The translations under genes were made by a program, and so were the position numbers. From a virus, in the IMG/VR virus record IMGVR_UViG_3300042522_000315, positions 1 through 64,000 of that record: DNA of 64,000 nt, one strand, 5' to 3'. Each line of letters starts with the position of its first letter. The first letter of the stretch is position 1. Under the pieces are notes generated by a model. The model saw nothing but the letters and a program-made list of their open reading frames with translations, did not search any database and was not told the origin of the DNA. Below are positions 58,539 through 64,000 of the stretch, piece by piece.

Positions 58539-58996
58539 TGGCAAAATATGATCACGGTGGTGGATGCCCATGTGGATTATACAAAGAGTGTGATCCAGGA
58601 TGTAGAGAATATAAAGACAAAGACTTTGATAAAATAATGGAAAAGATTGCAGCAGAACGCAAAATGCCTTATGTTGAATCAGTAAAACGCCCGTGGGGTG
58701 AGTGGCAGGTACTTGATGTTGATCAGGGATACAAGGTCAAGCGTCTTGAGATTTTACCTGATCAAGCAATCTCACTTCAGTATCATAAGCATCGCTCAGA
58801 ACACTGGACAATTGTGCAGGGTGAAGGTAAAGTCATTGTTGATGGTAGCATCTTTACTGTGAAGAAGGGTGAATCATTTCATGTGCCAAAGCTTTCTCTT
58901 CATAAGATTGCTAATACTCACCTGAATGAAACACTCATTGCGATTGAAGTTCAGATGGGTGAGATATGCAGCGAAGACGATATCGTTCGCTGCTAA
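58538..58996 (+). CDS. Mannose-6-phosphate isomerase-type cupin with cysteine-rich leader
   Basis: 152 aa. N-terminal GGGCPCGLYKECDPGCREY adds a four-Cys cluster before a cupin. VKRPWGEWQVLDVDQGYKVK, then QYHKHRSEHWTIVQGEGKVI (metal His/Glu) and ESFHVPKLSLHKIANTHLNE match the type-II mannose-6-P isomerase/GDP-mannose pyrophosphorylase cupin domain. It could supply mannose-6-P to the PMM-like enzyme at 53027. The Cys-rich N-terminus is unusual for the family and may be a fused zinc ribbon. Confidence 0.78.
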   Translation: MAKYDHGGGCPCGLYKECDPGCREYKDKDFDKIMEKIAAERKMPYVESVKRPWGEWQVLDVDQGYKVKRLEILPDQAISLQYHKHRSEHWTIVQGEGKVIVDGSIFTVKKGESFHVPKLSLHKIANTHLNETLIAIEVQMGEICSEDDIVRC

Positions 58997-59003
58997 ATAC
59001 CTC

Positions 59004-59021
59004 GTCACGGAGAATCGTGAC
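59004..59021 (+). promoter_or_regulatory. Leader stem-loop before uvsX
   Basis: GTCACG (59004-59009) pairs with CGTGAC (59016-59021) around a GAGAAT loop. It lies in the uvsX leader, 26 bases before the ATG, ahead of a TTGGAGAA ribosome site, with a late-promoter-like GCTAAATA (58992-58999) directly upstream. A translational operator (for example RegA or another repressor) is conceivable. Confidence 0.4.
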
Positions 59022-59046
59022 ATCAACATAATATTGGAGAATCAAT

Positions 59047-60096
59047 ATGTCAAATATGTTTACATCCTTACTCAAGGAGATTGATAATGAATACGCTGGC
59101 ATCGCGGATGAAGGAGTCGAAGCTGGTGATGTTACTGGTTTTATTGGCACTGGCAGCTATAGTCTTAACGCTCTGCTATCTGGTAGCATCTATGGGGGTT
59201 TACCTGCTAACAAAGTCACAGCACTCGCTGGTGAACCGTCTACAGGAAAGACCTTTTACGCAATCAACATTGTCAGACAGTTCCTCAGAGAAAACGAAAC
59301 AGGATTCGTCTTCTACTTTGAATCCGAATCTGCTATATCTAAGCAAATGCTTACAGATAGAGGCATTGACACAAAGCGAGTTGCAGTTGTGCCAGTCGCA
59401 ACTATCCAAGAGTTCAGAACCCAAGCAGTAAAGATCCTCGACAAGTACATTGAAGACAAGACAAGCAAAGATCGTCCACCAATGATGTTTGTTCTCGACT
59501 CACTTGGTAATCTTTCAACCGATAAAGAAATGCAAGACATTGCAGATGGTAAAGACACACGAGACATGACCCGTGCTCAGTTGGTGCGTGGTGCATTCCG
59601 TGTTCTCACTTTGAAGCTTGGTAAGGCTAAGGTGCCTCTCATTGTGACCAATCACGTTTACGATGTTGTTGGTTCATATGTGCCGACAAAGAAGATGGGT
59701 GGTGGTTCTGGTCTTGAGTATGCTGCATCTACTATTCTGTTCTTGTCCAAGAAGAAAGACAAGGACAAGGATAATCAGATCACTGGTGCAATCATCACCG
59801 CAAATCTAAAGAAGGCTCGACTGACTATTGAAAATAAGAAAGTAGAGACACTACTCGACTATACAGATGGTCTTGATCCATATTATGGTCTTCTTGATCT
59901 TGCTGAGAAGTTTGACATCATCAAGAAGGTATCTACACGATATGAATTGCCAGATGGAACAAAAGCATTTGAATCTGCTATTCTAAATGATCCTGAGAAG
60001 TATTTTACGAAGGACATTCTTGATCGAATTGATGAAGCATGTAAGAATGAATTCTTGTATGGTAAGTCTAATGTTGCAGATGGAGAAGACGAATGA
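59047..60096 (+). CDS. uvsX: Recombinase UvsX (RecA family)
   Basis: 349 aa (T4 UvsX is 391). [20 protein letters not shown], Walker [18 protein letters not shown] (about 60-76), [25 protein letters not shown] (Walker B), [14 protein letters not shown], and C-terminal [19 protein letters not shown]. It forms filaments on single-stranded DNA for strand exchange, aided by the UvsY homologue at 20218. Confidence 0.95.
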   Translation: MSNMFTSLLKEIDNEYAGIADEGVEAGDVTGFIGTGSYSLNALLSGSIYGGLPANKVTALAGEPSTGKTFYAINIVRQFLRENETGFVFYFESESAISKQMLTDRGIDTKRVAVVPVATIQEFRTQAVKILDKYIEDKTSKDRPPMMFVLDSLGNLSTDKEMQDIADGKDTRDMTRAQLVRGAFRVLTLKLGKAKVPLIVTNHVYDVVGSYVPTKKMGGGSGLEYAASTILFLSKKKDKDKDNQITGAIITANLKKARLTIENKKVETLLDYTDGLDPYYGLLDLAEKFDIIKKVSTRYELPDGTKAFESAILNDPEKYFTKDILDRIDEACKNEFLYGKSNVADGEDE

Positions 60097-60416
60097 TTAT
60101 TGGTCAAGACTATAAGTTCCGTGATGATATGAAGGACTATGATACAGTCCCTATTGAAATCTTGATTGAGCCTTGGAATGGCGTTATACTTCGATACGTA
60201 CAAGTATCAGTTAAGGAACTGGAAAACGATAGTGCGGTTCTGCAATTCTCATATGATCTACTTGATATGGGTAATCATACAGAGACTAATCTCAGACGAA
60301 GCAAAAAGTTTGAAGAGTTTGCAGGATTGATTTTGAACCATATGATTTTGGAGGTTTCTGAGCATGTCGCAGCTAAGTCTGGAAAAGACGATATTGAAGA
60401 GTTTGTTGAGGAATGA
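60093..60416 (+). CDS. Conserved hypothetical protein between uvsX and gp41
   Basis: 107 aa ([68 protein letters not shown]). Beta-strand-rich then helical. Present at this place in related T4-like cyanophages as I recall. Coupled by ATGA to uvsX and overlapping gp41 by 53 bases. Function unknown. Confidence 0.6.
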   Translation: MIIGQDYKFRDDMKDYDTVPIEILIEPWNGVILRYVQVSVKELENDSAVLQFSYDLLDMGNHTETNLRRSKKFEEFAGLILNHMILEVSEHVAAKSGKDDIEEFVEE

Positions 60417-61746
60417 AAACTATTGCCGCAAAGTAATACCATTTCTCAAGAGTGAGTACTTTTCGAATGAAGACAAGGTTCTTTTTGAACAGATCAATGA
60501 CTTCATTCTGAAGTATAACAAACGACCTACTGCTGATGCTCTAGAAATTGAAATCAATTCTCTAGTTAAGATTACCGAAGAAGAAGTTAAGGCATGTAAG
60601 AGTGCCTTAACTTCCTTTGACGAATCCAAAGAAGAGACATCTGAAGAATGGCTGATTGATAAGACAGAGACGTTCTGTCAAGAGAAGGCAATCTATCAAG
60701 CAATGATGTTATCCATTGAAATCATGAATGGACAAAACAAGACACTTGGTAAAGGATCTATTCCTCATGTATTGACCGAAGCACTCTCAGTTTCATTTGA
60801 CCCAAATATCGGTCATGATTTCTTCCAAGATGTAGAAAAGCGATATGATTTCTATCATAGAGTAGAAGAACGTATTCCGTTTGATCTTGAGTTCTTCAAC
60901 AAGATCACCAAAGGTGGTTTGCCCAAGAAGACTTTGAATATCATTCTTGCCGGTACTGGTGTCGGTAAGTCTCTTGCTATGTGTCACTTTGCTGCTGCCA
61001 ATCTAACAATTGGTAAGAATGTTTTGTACATCACAATGGAAATGGCAGAAGAAAGAATTGCAGAACGTATTGATGCAAATCTTCTTAACACAGCAGTTGA
61101 CGATCTAGAGAAGATGCCAAAAGATTTGTATGAGAGAAAGGTTGCATCTCTCAAGAACAAGACCAATGGTAAGTTGATCATCAAAGAGTATCCTACTGCA
61201 TCTGCTTCGTCTCAGCATTTCAGAACTCTGCTAAATGAACTGAGATTGAAGAAGAGCTTCGAACCTGATATCATCTATATCGACTATCTTAACATTTGTT
61301 CCTCTGCTAGAATGAAAGCTGGACCTAATGTTAATTCTTATACGTTCATCAAAGCAATTGCAGAAGAACTAAGAGGTCTTGCAGTCGAGTTTGATGTTCC
61401 AATTATATCTGCTACACAAACTACAAGAGGCGGCTACTCAAATTCAGATGTTGGTCTTGAAGATACATCGGAATCATTTGGTCTGCCAGCGACTGCCGAT
61501 TTCATGTTTGCGTTGATCAGCACTGAGCAACTTGAAGACTTAGGTCAGATCATGGTGAAGCAATTGAAGAACCGATACAATGATCCGACAACTAACAAGA
61601 GATTTGTCATTGGTGTAGATAGACCTAAAATGAAACTGTATGATGCTGAAGCTTCTGCACAAAATGATATTGCAGACAGCGGTCAAATTCAAATGCCTAA
61701 CAAGACGAACGACAAGAGAGACAAATTCAAAGGTATCAAGGTTTAA
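60364..61746 (+). CDS. 41: Replicative DNA helicase gp41-like (DnaB type)
   Basis: 460 aa (T4 gp41 is 475). N-terminal primase-interaction-like helical domain; RecA-fold core with Walker A LNIILAGTGVGKSLAMCHF (about 192-210), ITMEMAEERIAERIDANLL, Walker B-like PDIIYIDYLNI, PIISATQTTRGGYS and QLKNRYNDPTTNKRFVIGVD. Hexameric 5'-3' helicase of the primosome. GGAGG ribosome site lies within the preceding gene. Confidence 0.95.
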   Translation: MSQLSLEKTILKSLLRNENYCRKVIPFLKSEYFSNEDKVLFEQINDFILKYNKRPTADALEIEINSLVKITEEEVKACKSALTSFDESKEETSEEWLIDKTETFCQEKAIYQAMMLSIEIMNGQNKTLGKGSIPHVLTEALSVSFDPNIGHDFFQDVEKRYDFYHRVEERIPFDLEFFNKITKGGLPKKTLNIILAGTGVGKSLAMCHFAAANLTIGKNVLYITMEMAEERIAERIDANLLNTAVDDLEKMPKDLYERKVASLKNKTNGKLIIKEYPTASASSQHFRTLLNELRLKKSFEPDIIYIDYLNICSSARMKAGPNVNSYTFIKAIAEELRGLAVEFDVPIISATQTTRGGYSNSDVGLEDTSESFGLPATADFMFALISTEQLEDLGQIMVKQLKNRYNDPTTNKRFVIGVDRPKMKLYDAEASAQNDIADSGQIQMPNKTNDKRDKFKGIKV

Positions 61747-61757
61747 GGAGAGAAAAC

Positions 61758-61979
61758 ATGAAGAACTATGAAGTTGTACTTGATGACAATGACTATTCTT
61801 GGCTTGTATATGAAACTCATACGGATCAGATCATCAAAGCGTTTTTCTTTGAAGATGAAGCTTCAGAATACACTCAATTTCTGAACAAGGGTGGTGCGTT
61901 TGATGGTTGGACACCAAGATTTATGACCACAAAATCTCTCATTGATATCAATGACATATTTGATGCAGAATTCTCTTGA
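61758..61979 (+). CDS. Small hypothetical protein downstream of gp41
   Basis: 73 aa (NYEVVLDDNDYSWLVYETHT, FFFEDEASEYTQFLNKGGAF) with AAGGAG upstream. Acidic, aromatic, no motif. A promoter overlaps its stop codon. Confidence 0.55.
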   Translation: MKNYEVVLDDNDYSWLVYETHTDQIIKAFFFEDEASEYTQFLNKGGAFDGWTPRFMTTKSLIDINDIFDAEFS

Positions 61980-62003
61980 CGATGGCAACAGATATGCTAT
62001 TAT
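61976..62003 (+). promoter_or_regulatory. Sigma70-type promoter TTGACG-N16-TATTAT
   Basis: The -35 overlaps the stop of the preceding gene and the -10 TATTAT is at 61998-62003. A short dyad (TATGC...GCATA) surrounds the -10, reminiscent of the hairpin promoters at 33248 and 42802 but with no terminator T-run. It precedes the ATG at 62031. Confidence 0.72.
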
Positions 62004-62030
62004 GTGTGCATAAAAGAGAGAGTTAATGAC

Positions 62031-62297
62031 ATGAGCAAGATTGCTTCTAGTTGTGAAAACTGTATCTGGGCCAAGAGATATCCTAAGGCTGAGAAGCCAA
62101 AGACTGCTGATGAAATCTGGTCACAGAAGACGTTTTGGCAGAAGTTCTTCGGTGACTTCATGATGCTTAGTTTTGAAGTTGAACTTATGGAAGCCAAATA
62201 TGATCGGCATATAAACTATCGCAAGTGTACTCGGTATCCTAAGATTATTGAAAAGAACAAGAATGATTTTTGTGGTGAGCATGTAAACAATGGTTAA
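62031..62297 (+). CDS. Small cysteine-containing hypothetical protein
   Basis: 88 aa from ATG 62031 (GAGAGAG site). ASSCENCIWAKRYPKAEKPK, QKTFWQKFFGDFMMLSFEVE, KCTRYPK and FCGEHVN: a CxxC plus two further Cys spaced like a zinc-binding protein. Overlaps the next gene by 8 bases. Family unknown. Confidence 0.55.
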   Translation: MSKIASSCENCIWAKRYPKAEKPKTADEIWSQKTFWQKFFGDFMMLSFEVELMEAKYDRHINYRKCTRYPKIIEKNKNDFCGEHVNNG

Positions 62298-62478
62298 GTC
62301 GTATGATGTAAGTTTTGAAATGGTTGACAACCGCGCAGGGTTCATGCTATATTGTTTCGAAGATGACGATTGTATCTGGGAACAGTTCTTCGTGAATAGC
62401 GATGATGCTCACATGATAGGTCAGAAATTTCTTGATGGTCTATATATCAGGGGTTTTCCTGTTGACGAATTTGTATAA
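62290..62478 (+). CDS. Small hypothetical protein
   Basis: 62 aa (SYDVSFEMVDNRAGFMLYCF, WEQFFVNSDDAHMIGQKFL). An in-frame TTGACA and TATATT with an 18-base spacer (62324-62353) lie inside it, possibly a promoter for the tRNA region. No family recognised. Confidence 0.5.
   Translation: MVKSYDVSFEMVDNRAGFMLYCFEDDDCIWEQFFVNSDDAHMIGQKFLDGLYIRGFPVDEFV
62324..62353 (+). promoter_or_regulatory. Possible intragenic promoter TTGACA-N18-TATATT
   Basis: Perfect -35 and a good -10 with an 18-base spacer inside the 62-aa gene. It would start about 135 bases before the first tRNA of the cluster. Could be coincidental. Confidence 0.4.
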
Positions 62479-62481
62479 ATA
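62474..62481 (+). promoter_or_regulatory. Late promoter TATAAATA before the tRNA cluster
   Basis: An exact octamer overlaps the stop codon of the preceding gene, 11 bases before the tRNA start. Confidence 0.72.
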
Positions 62482-62492
62482 AATATTCAAAA

Positions 62493-62575
62493 GGCCACTT
62501 AGCCGAGGTCGGCTTCTACCCGACTAGACGTAACTGGAGCTGAAAATGGGGGTTCGAATCCCTCAGTGGTCGCCA
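62493..62575 (+). tRNA. Atypical tRNA, best read as tRNA-Arg (TCT)
   Basis: Acceptor GGCCACT / AGTGGTC, discriminator G, encoded CCA and a canonical T-arm (GGGGG-TTCGAAT-CCCTC) make this a tRNA gene. The only perfect 5-bp/7-base anticodon arm is GTCGG-CTTCTAC-CCGAC with anticodon TCT (Arg, AGA/AGG). That leaves just 6 bases where the D-arm should be and 23 bases of variable region. A competing fold uses a D-stem GCCG/CGGC but then lacks an anticodon arm. AGA is a frequent Arg codon outside the VWA module. Confidence 0.55.
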
Positions 62576-62597
62576 ATTTTTGTAATGGAGAAAGTAA

Positions 62598-62864
62598 ATG
62601 TCTGCACCGAAGTCTAAGTCTGCTTACACCTCTAAGGGTGAACGTGAAGCAAATCGTAGTCTGTCAAAGGCTATCAAGCGTGAACGTTCCGCTATTGATA
62701 AGTGGACACTCTTGCAGAAGGCATGGTTAAAGGGTAAGAACCCGTGGGTTACTGTGCCTAATCCTAATACAGCCGACACTCGCGCACGATATGTTCGTGT
62801 TCGTGCTGAGACTGAGTGGGGTGATCCTCGCAAGGGCTTCATGTTCGGCGCAATGAAGGACTAA
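62598..62864 (+). CDS. Small basic hypothetical protein inside the tRNA cluster
   Basis: 88 aa, Lys/Arg-rich (SKSAYTSKGEREANRSLSKA, IKRERSAIDKWTLLQKAWLK) with AATGGAGAAAG ribosome site. Arginines mostly CGT/CGC. Possibly nucleic-acid-binding; no family recognised. Confidence 0.55.
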   Translation: MSAPKSKSAYTSKGEREANRSLSKAIKRERSAIDKWTLLQKAWLKGKNPWVTVPNPNTADTRARYVRVRAETEWGDPRKGFMFGAMKD

Positions 62865-62871
62865 ACAATAC

Positions 62872-62947
62872 GCCCCTTTAGCCCAGCGGTAGAGGCAAGC
62901 GACTTAAAATCGCTCAAGGGACAGTTCGAATCTGTCAAGGGGCACCA
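62872..62947 (+). tRNA. tRNA-Leu (anticodon TAA) with short variable loop
   Basis: 76 bases. Acceptor GCCCCTT/AAGGGGC, anticodon arm AGCGA-CTTAAAA-TCGCT, T-arm GACAG-TTCGAAT-CTGTC, discriminator A, encoded CCA: all stems perfect. Anticodon TAA reads UUA/UUG leucine codons. The variable region is only 5 bases (CAAGG), although bacterial tRNA-Leu normally has a long variable arm. Confidence 0.85.
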
Positions 62948-62951
62948 ATTC

Positions 62952-63027
62952 GCGCCTGTAGCATAGCGGTTAATGCTGACGGCTCATAACCGTCCGATCC
63001 TCAGTTCGAATCTGAGCGGGCGCACCA
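62952..63027 (+). tRNA. tRNA-Met (anticodon CAT)
   Basis: 76 bases. Acceptor GCGCCTG/CGGGCGC with one T-G pair, anticodon arm GACGG-CTCATAA-CCGTC, T-arm TCAG-type around TTCGAAT, discriminator A, encoded CCA. Elongator Met or, if C34 is lysidinylated, Ile(AUA). It starts 4 bases after tRNA-Leu(TAA). Confidence 0.86.
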
Positions 63028-63039
63028 AATGCGGAGTTG

Positions 63040-63186
63040 ATGATGACACACATTGACATGGACGGCAAACGCTGTAAGTCTTGTGAAAAAGGTCACTATA
63101 AAGAAACCTCTTTGTGGGATGACTGGGACGGCAAGCTGCATTGTTCTAAATGTGGTCATGAAACAAAACGATACGTAGAGAAATAA
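63040..63186 (+). CDS. Tiny zinc-ribbon protein between tRNA genes
   Basis: 48 aa (or 47 if the second ATG is used). GKRCKSCEKGHYKETS and LHCSKCGHETKRYVE contain two CxxC pairs about 18 residues apart, a treble-clef/zinc-ribbon arrangement. CGGAG upstream. Its TAA stop is directly followed by the first base of the next tRNA. Confidence 0.6.
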   Translation: MMTHIDMDGKRCKSCEKGHYKETSLWDDWDGKLHCSKCGHETKRYVEK

Positions 63187-63278
63187 CGGCGTGGGTGTTG
63201 GTACACGGGAGGGCCTTATAATCCCTTTAGCACTAGATGAGTGTTCTTGACTTGGTTCGAATCCAAGCACGCCGACCA
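63187..63278 (+). tRNA. Atypical long-variable-arm tRNA, anticodon TAT by position
   Basis: 92 bases. Acceptor CGGCGTG/CACGCCG, T-arm CTTGG-TTCGAAT-CCAAG, discriminator A and CCA are canonical. A 17-base anticodon arm AGGGC-CTTATAA-TCCCT (one C-T mismatch) gives TAT (Ile, AUA). A separate variable hairpin AGCACT-AGATG-AGTGTT marks it as type II, like Leu, Ser or Tyr tRNAs, which does not agree with Ile. Confidence 0.6.
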
Positions 63279-63295
63279 ACCTTTGAGGATATATA

Positions 63296-63472
63296 ATGAA
63301 CGAATGGTTTGATAGAGGATGTTTCTGTGTTACATGGGTAGGTTTCATGTGGATTGTAGATATGCTGTTGAGTAACACTGGTGTTATCACATATAGTGCA
63401 TTGATGATTGGTGCTGTTACACTTGTTATCATAGGCCTAATCAGGCAATACTGGGCGAGAGTGACGGAATAG
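63296..63472 (+). CDS. Small membrane protein overlapping a tRNA gene
   Basis: 58 aa. A central hydrophobic stretch (TWVGFMWIVDMLL, then ALMIGAVTLVIIGLI) suggests two transmembrane segments. GAGG upstream. The last 18 bases coincide with the first bases of tRNA-Leu(CAA), so the C-terminal residues are encoded by the tRNA acceptor and D-arm. No family recognised. Confidence 0.5.
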   Translation: MNEWFDRGCFCVTWVGFMWIVDMLLSNTGVITYSALMIGAVTLVIIGLIRQYWARVTE

Positions 63473-63531
63473 GTATACGTATCGGTCTCAAAAACCGAGT
63501 TCTGTGGGTTCGAGTCCCACCTTTCGCACCA
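63455..63531 (+). tRNA. tRNA-Leu (anticodon CAA) with short variable loop
   Basis: 77 bases. Acceptor GCGAGAG/CTTTCGC, D-stem ACG/CGT with a Leu-like GAATAGGTATA loop, anticodon arm TCGGT-CTCAAAA-ACCGA, T-arm GTGGG-TTCGAGT-CCCAC, discriminator A, encoded CCA. Anticodon CAA reads UUG. Variable region GTTCT is only 5 bases, again short for tRNA-Leu. Confidence 0.85.
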
Positions 63532-63539
63532 AAAAAAAG

Positions 63540-63580
63540 TTGACAACCTAATAAAATCCTGCTAGGATGTTGTATAAATA
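63540..63580 (+). promoter_or_regulatory. Paired early and late promoters (TTGACA-N17-TAGGAT plus TATAAATA)
   Basis: A sigma70-like pair (-35 TTGACA at 63540-63545, -10 TAGGAT at 63563-63568) is followed at 63573-63580 by an exact late octamer. Both would transcribe the same short downstream segment, giving expression through the whole cycle. Confidence 0.65.
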
Positions 63581-63604
63581 GAATACAGTTTAAGAAAGAC
63601 GAAA

Positions 63605-63685
63605 ATGAAACATTATTACCCATTCACGATTAATCAAGAGACACGCCAGCCAGCATGGGCAGGTGTGATGAGGGGTTCTATGTAG
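63605..63685 (+). CDS. Possible 26-residue peptide gene
   Basis: ATG to TAG frame encoding MKHYYPFTINQETRQP and WAGVMRGSM, located 24 bases after the TATAAATA box and before a strong terminator. The unit promoter-peptide-terminator is only about 200 bases. A weak AAGAAAG site precedes it. The segment could instead be a non-coding RNA. Confidence 0.35.
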   Translation: MKHYYPFTINQETRQPAWAGVMRGSM

Positions 63686-63712
63686 TTAAGTCATCGTAAA
63701 GACTTAGTTTTT

Positions 63713-63743
63713 AAAACCCCGAAGCGAAAGTTTCGGGGTTTTT
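63713..63743 (+). terminator. Rho-independent terminator
   Basis: AAAACCCCGAA / TTCGGGGTTTT (63713-63723 and 63732-63742), an 11-bp stem around an 8-base loop GCGAAAGT and followed by T-rich sequence; the A-arm makes it potentially bidirectional. It ends the short unit begun at 63540. Confidence 0.9.
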
Positions 63744-63758
63744 CTTTTAAAAAAGTGC

Positions 63759-63787
63759 TTGCAAAGACCGAATCAGTGTGATATATT
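63759..63787 (+). promoter_or_regulatory. Sigma70-type promoter TTGCAA-N17-TATATT
   Basis: The -35 TTGCAA (63759-63764), a 17-base spacer, then TATATT (63782-63787). It shares hexamers and the leading GC with the promoter at 29486. It lies about 30 bases before the ATG at 63816 with GAGGAG between. Confidence 0.75.
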
Positions 63788-63815
63788 CTTTTTGTAACTG
63801 ATGAGGAGAAGCTGA

Positions 63816-64000
63816 ATGCTGAAGATCGAATTCGATACGACTGACTTCGAACTGGCTCACGGTCGCAAACCCCGCGGTATAGGCGGTTGGGCTTTTAGTG
63901 AAACGCGAAATCCAAAGTCTATGGAAGACGTAATCTGGATTCGTGGCACGTATACCGAAGCGAAGAAGCAGCTTATAAACAAGCTGAAGAGCGAAGGTGT
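63816..64000 (+). CDS. Hypothetical protein, 3' end outside window
   Basis: The first 61 codons of an open frame: MLKIEFDTTDFELAHGRKPR, then GGWAFSETRNPKSMEDVIWI and TEAKKQLINKLKSEG. GAGGAG ribosome site and a promoter upstream. Similar small phage proteins begin with FE(A/L)xHGRxPRGxGxWAF; function unknown. Codon use includes CGC/CGT arginines. Confidence 0.6.
   Translation, partial: MLKIEFDTTDFELAHGRKPRGIGGWAFSETRNPKSMEDVIWIRGTYTEAKKQLINKLKSEG

Noticed and set aside
1-64000. Integrase, transposase, att sites or a lysogeny switch
   Set aside because: None seen on either strand; the gene content is that of a virulent T4-like phage, and the only mobile-type genes are HNH and GIY-YIG endonucleases.

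Overview
This 64 kb window is part of the genome of a large, T4-like contractile-tailed bacteriophage. The order of homologues (gp13, gp14, gp15, gp16, gp17, gp18, gp19, gp20, internal head proteins, gp21, gp22, gp23, uvsY, uvsW, gp55, gp47, gp46, gp45, gp44, gp62, regA, gp43, uvsX, gp41) and the late-promoter octamer TATAAATA are the T4 hallmark. Extra genes (hsp20, pstS, a cobS-like ATPase, Sm-like proteins, a PAAR spike tip) resemble the marine/cyanophage branch and its relatives. A CobS/CobT-type pair, DUF1289, DUF3563 and a proteobacterial-type PstS suggest an alphaproteobacterial host, but this is inference. Almost everything is on the + strand and packed tightly, with many ATGA/TAATG stop-start overlaps. 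There is no gene-free stretch over 300 bases, and no integrase, insertion sequence or CRISPR array was seen.

Layout. 1-20162: virion and packaging genes (neck, terminase, sheath, tube, portal, prohead core, protease, scaffold, capsid). They carry TATAAATA-like late promoters and are interleaved with proteins whose N-termini look like T4 capsid-targeting peptides, including two ADP-ribosyltransferase-like proteins. 20163-29412: recombination and late-transcription genes (UvsY, UvsW, gp55, gp47, gp46) behind a sigma70-type promoter, with an HNH homing endonuclease, an Sm-like protein and a DruA/DUF4338-like protein. 29486-33278: a distinct module of an HExxH + VWA protein, a CobS-like AAA+ ATPase and a small winged-helix protein. 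It has its own promoters, no AGA arginine codons in the stretches I read, and an intergenic RNA that can fold as an H-type pseudoknot. 33295-38657: dNMP kinase, sliding clamp, clamp loader, RegA and small nucleases. 38659-42791: virion protein, dUTPase with an AT-hook tail, PAAR tip, a tRNA-like element, Hsp20 and PstS. 42850-52201: a sugar-nucleotide, glycosyltransferase and methyltransferase cluster. 52393-61979: small genes, a phosphomannomutase-like HAD enzyme, DNA polymerase, a DNA methyltransferase, a phosphomannose-isomerase-type cupin, UvsX and the gp41 helicase. 62000-64000: tRNAs interleaved with tiny genes.

Together the genes describe a lytic phage with its own replisome and recombination-dependent replication, a gp55-driven late programme, proteins probably injected with the DNA, and metabolic or surface-glycan genes. 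The features most worth follow-up are the 29.5-33.3 kb module with its pseudoknot, two hairpins that seem to be both terminator and promoter, and the predicted capsid-packaged cargo proteins.
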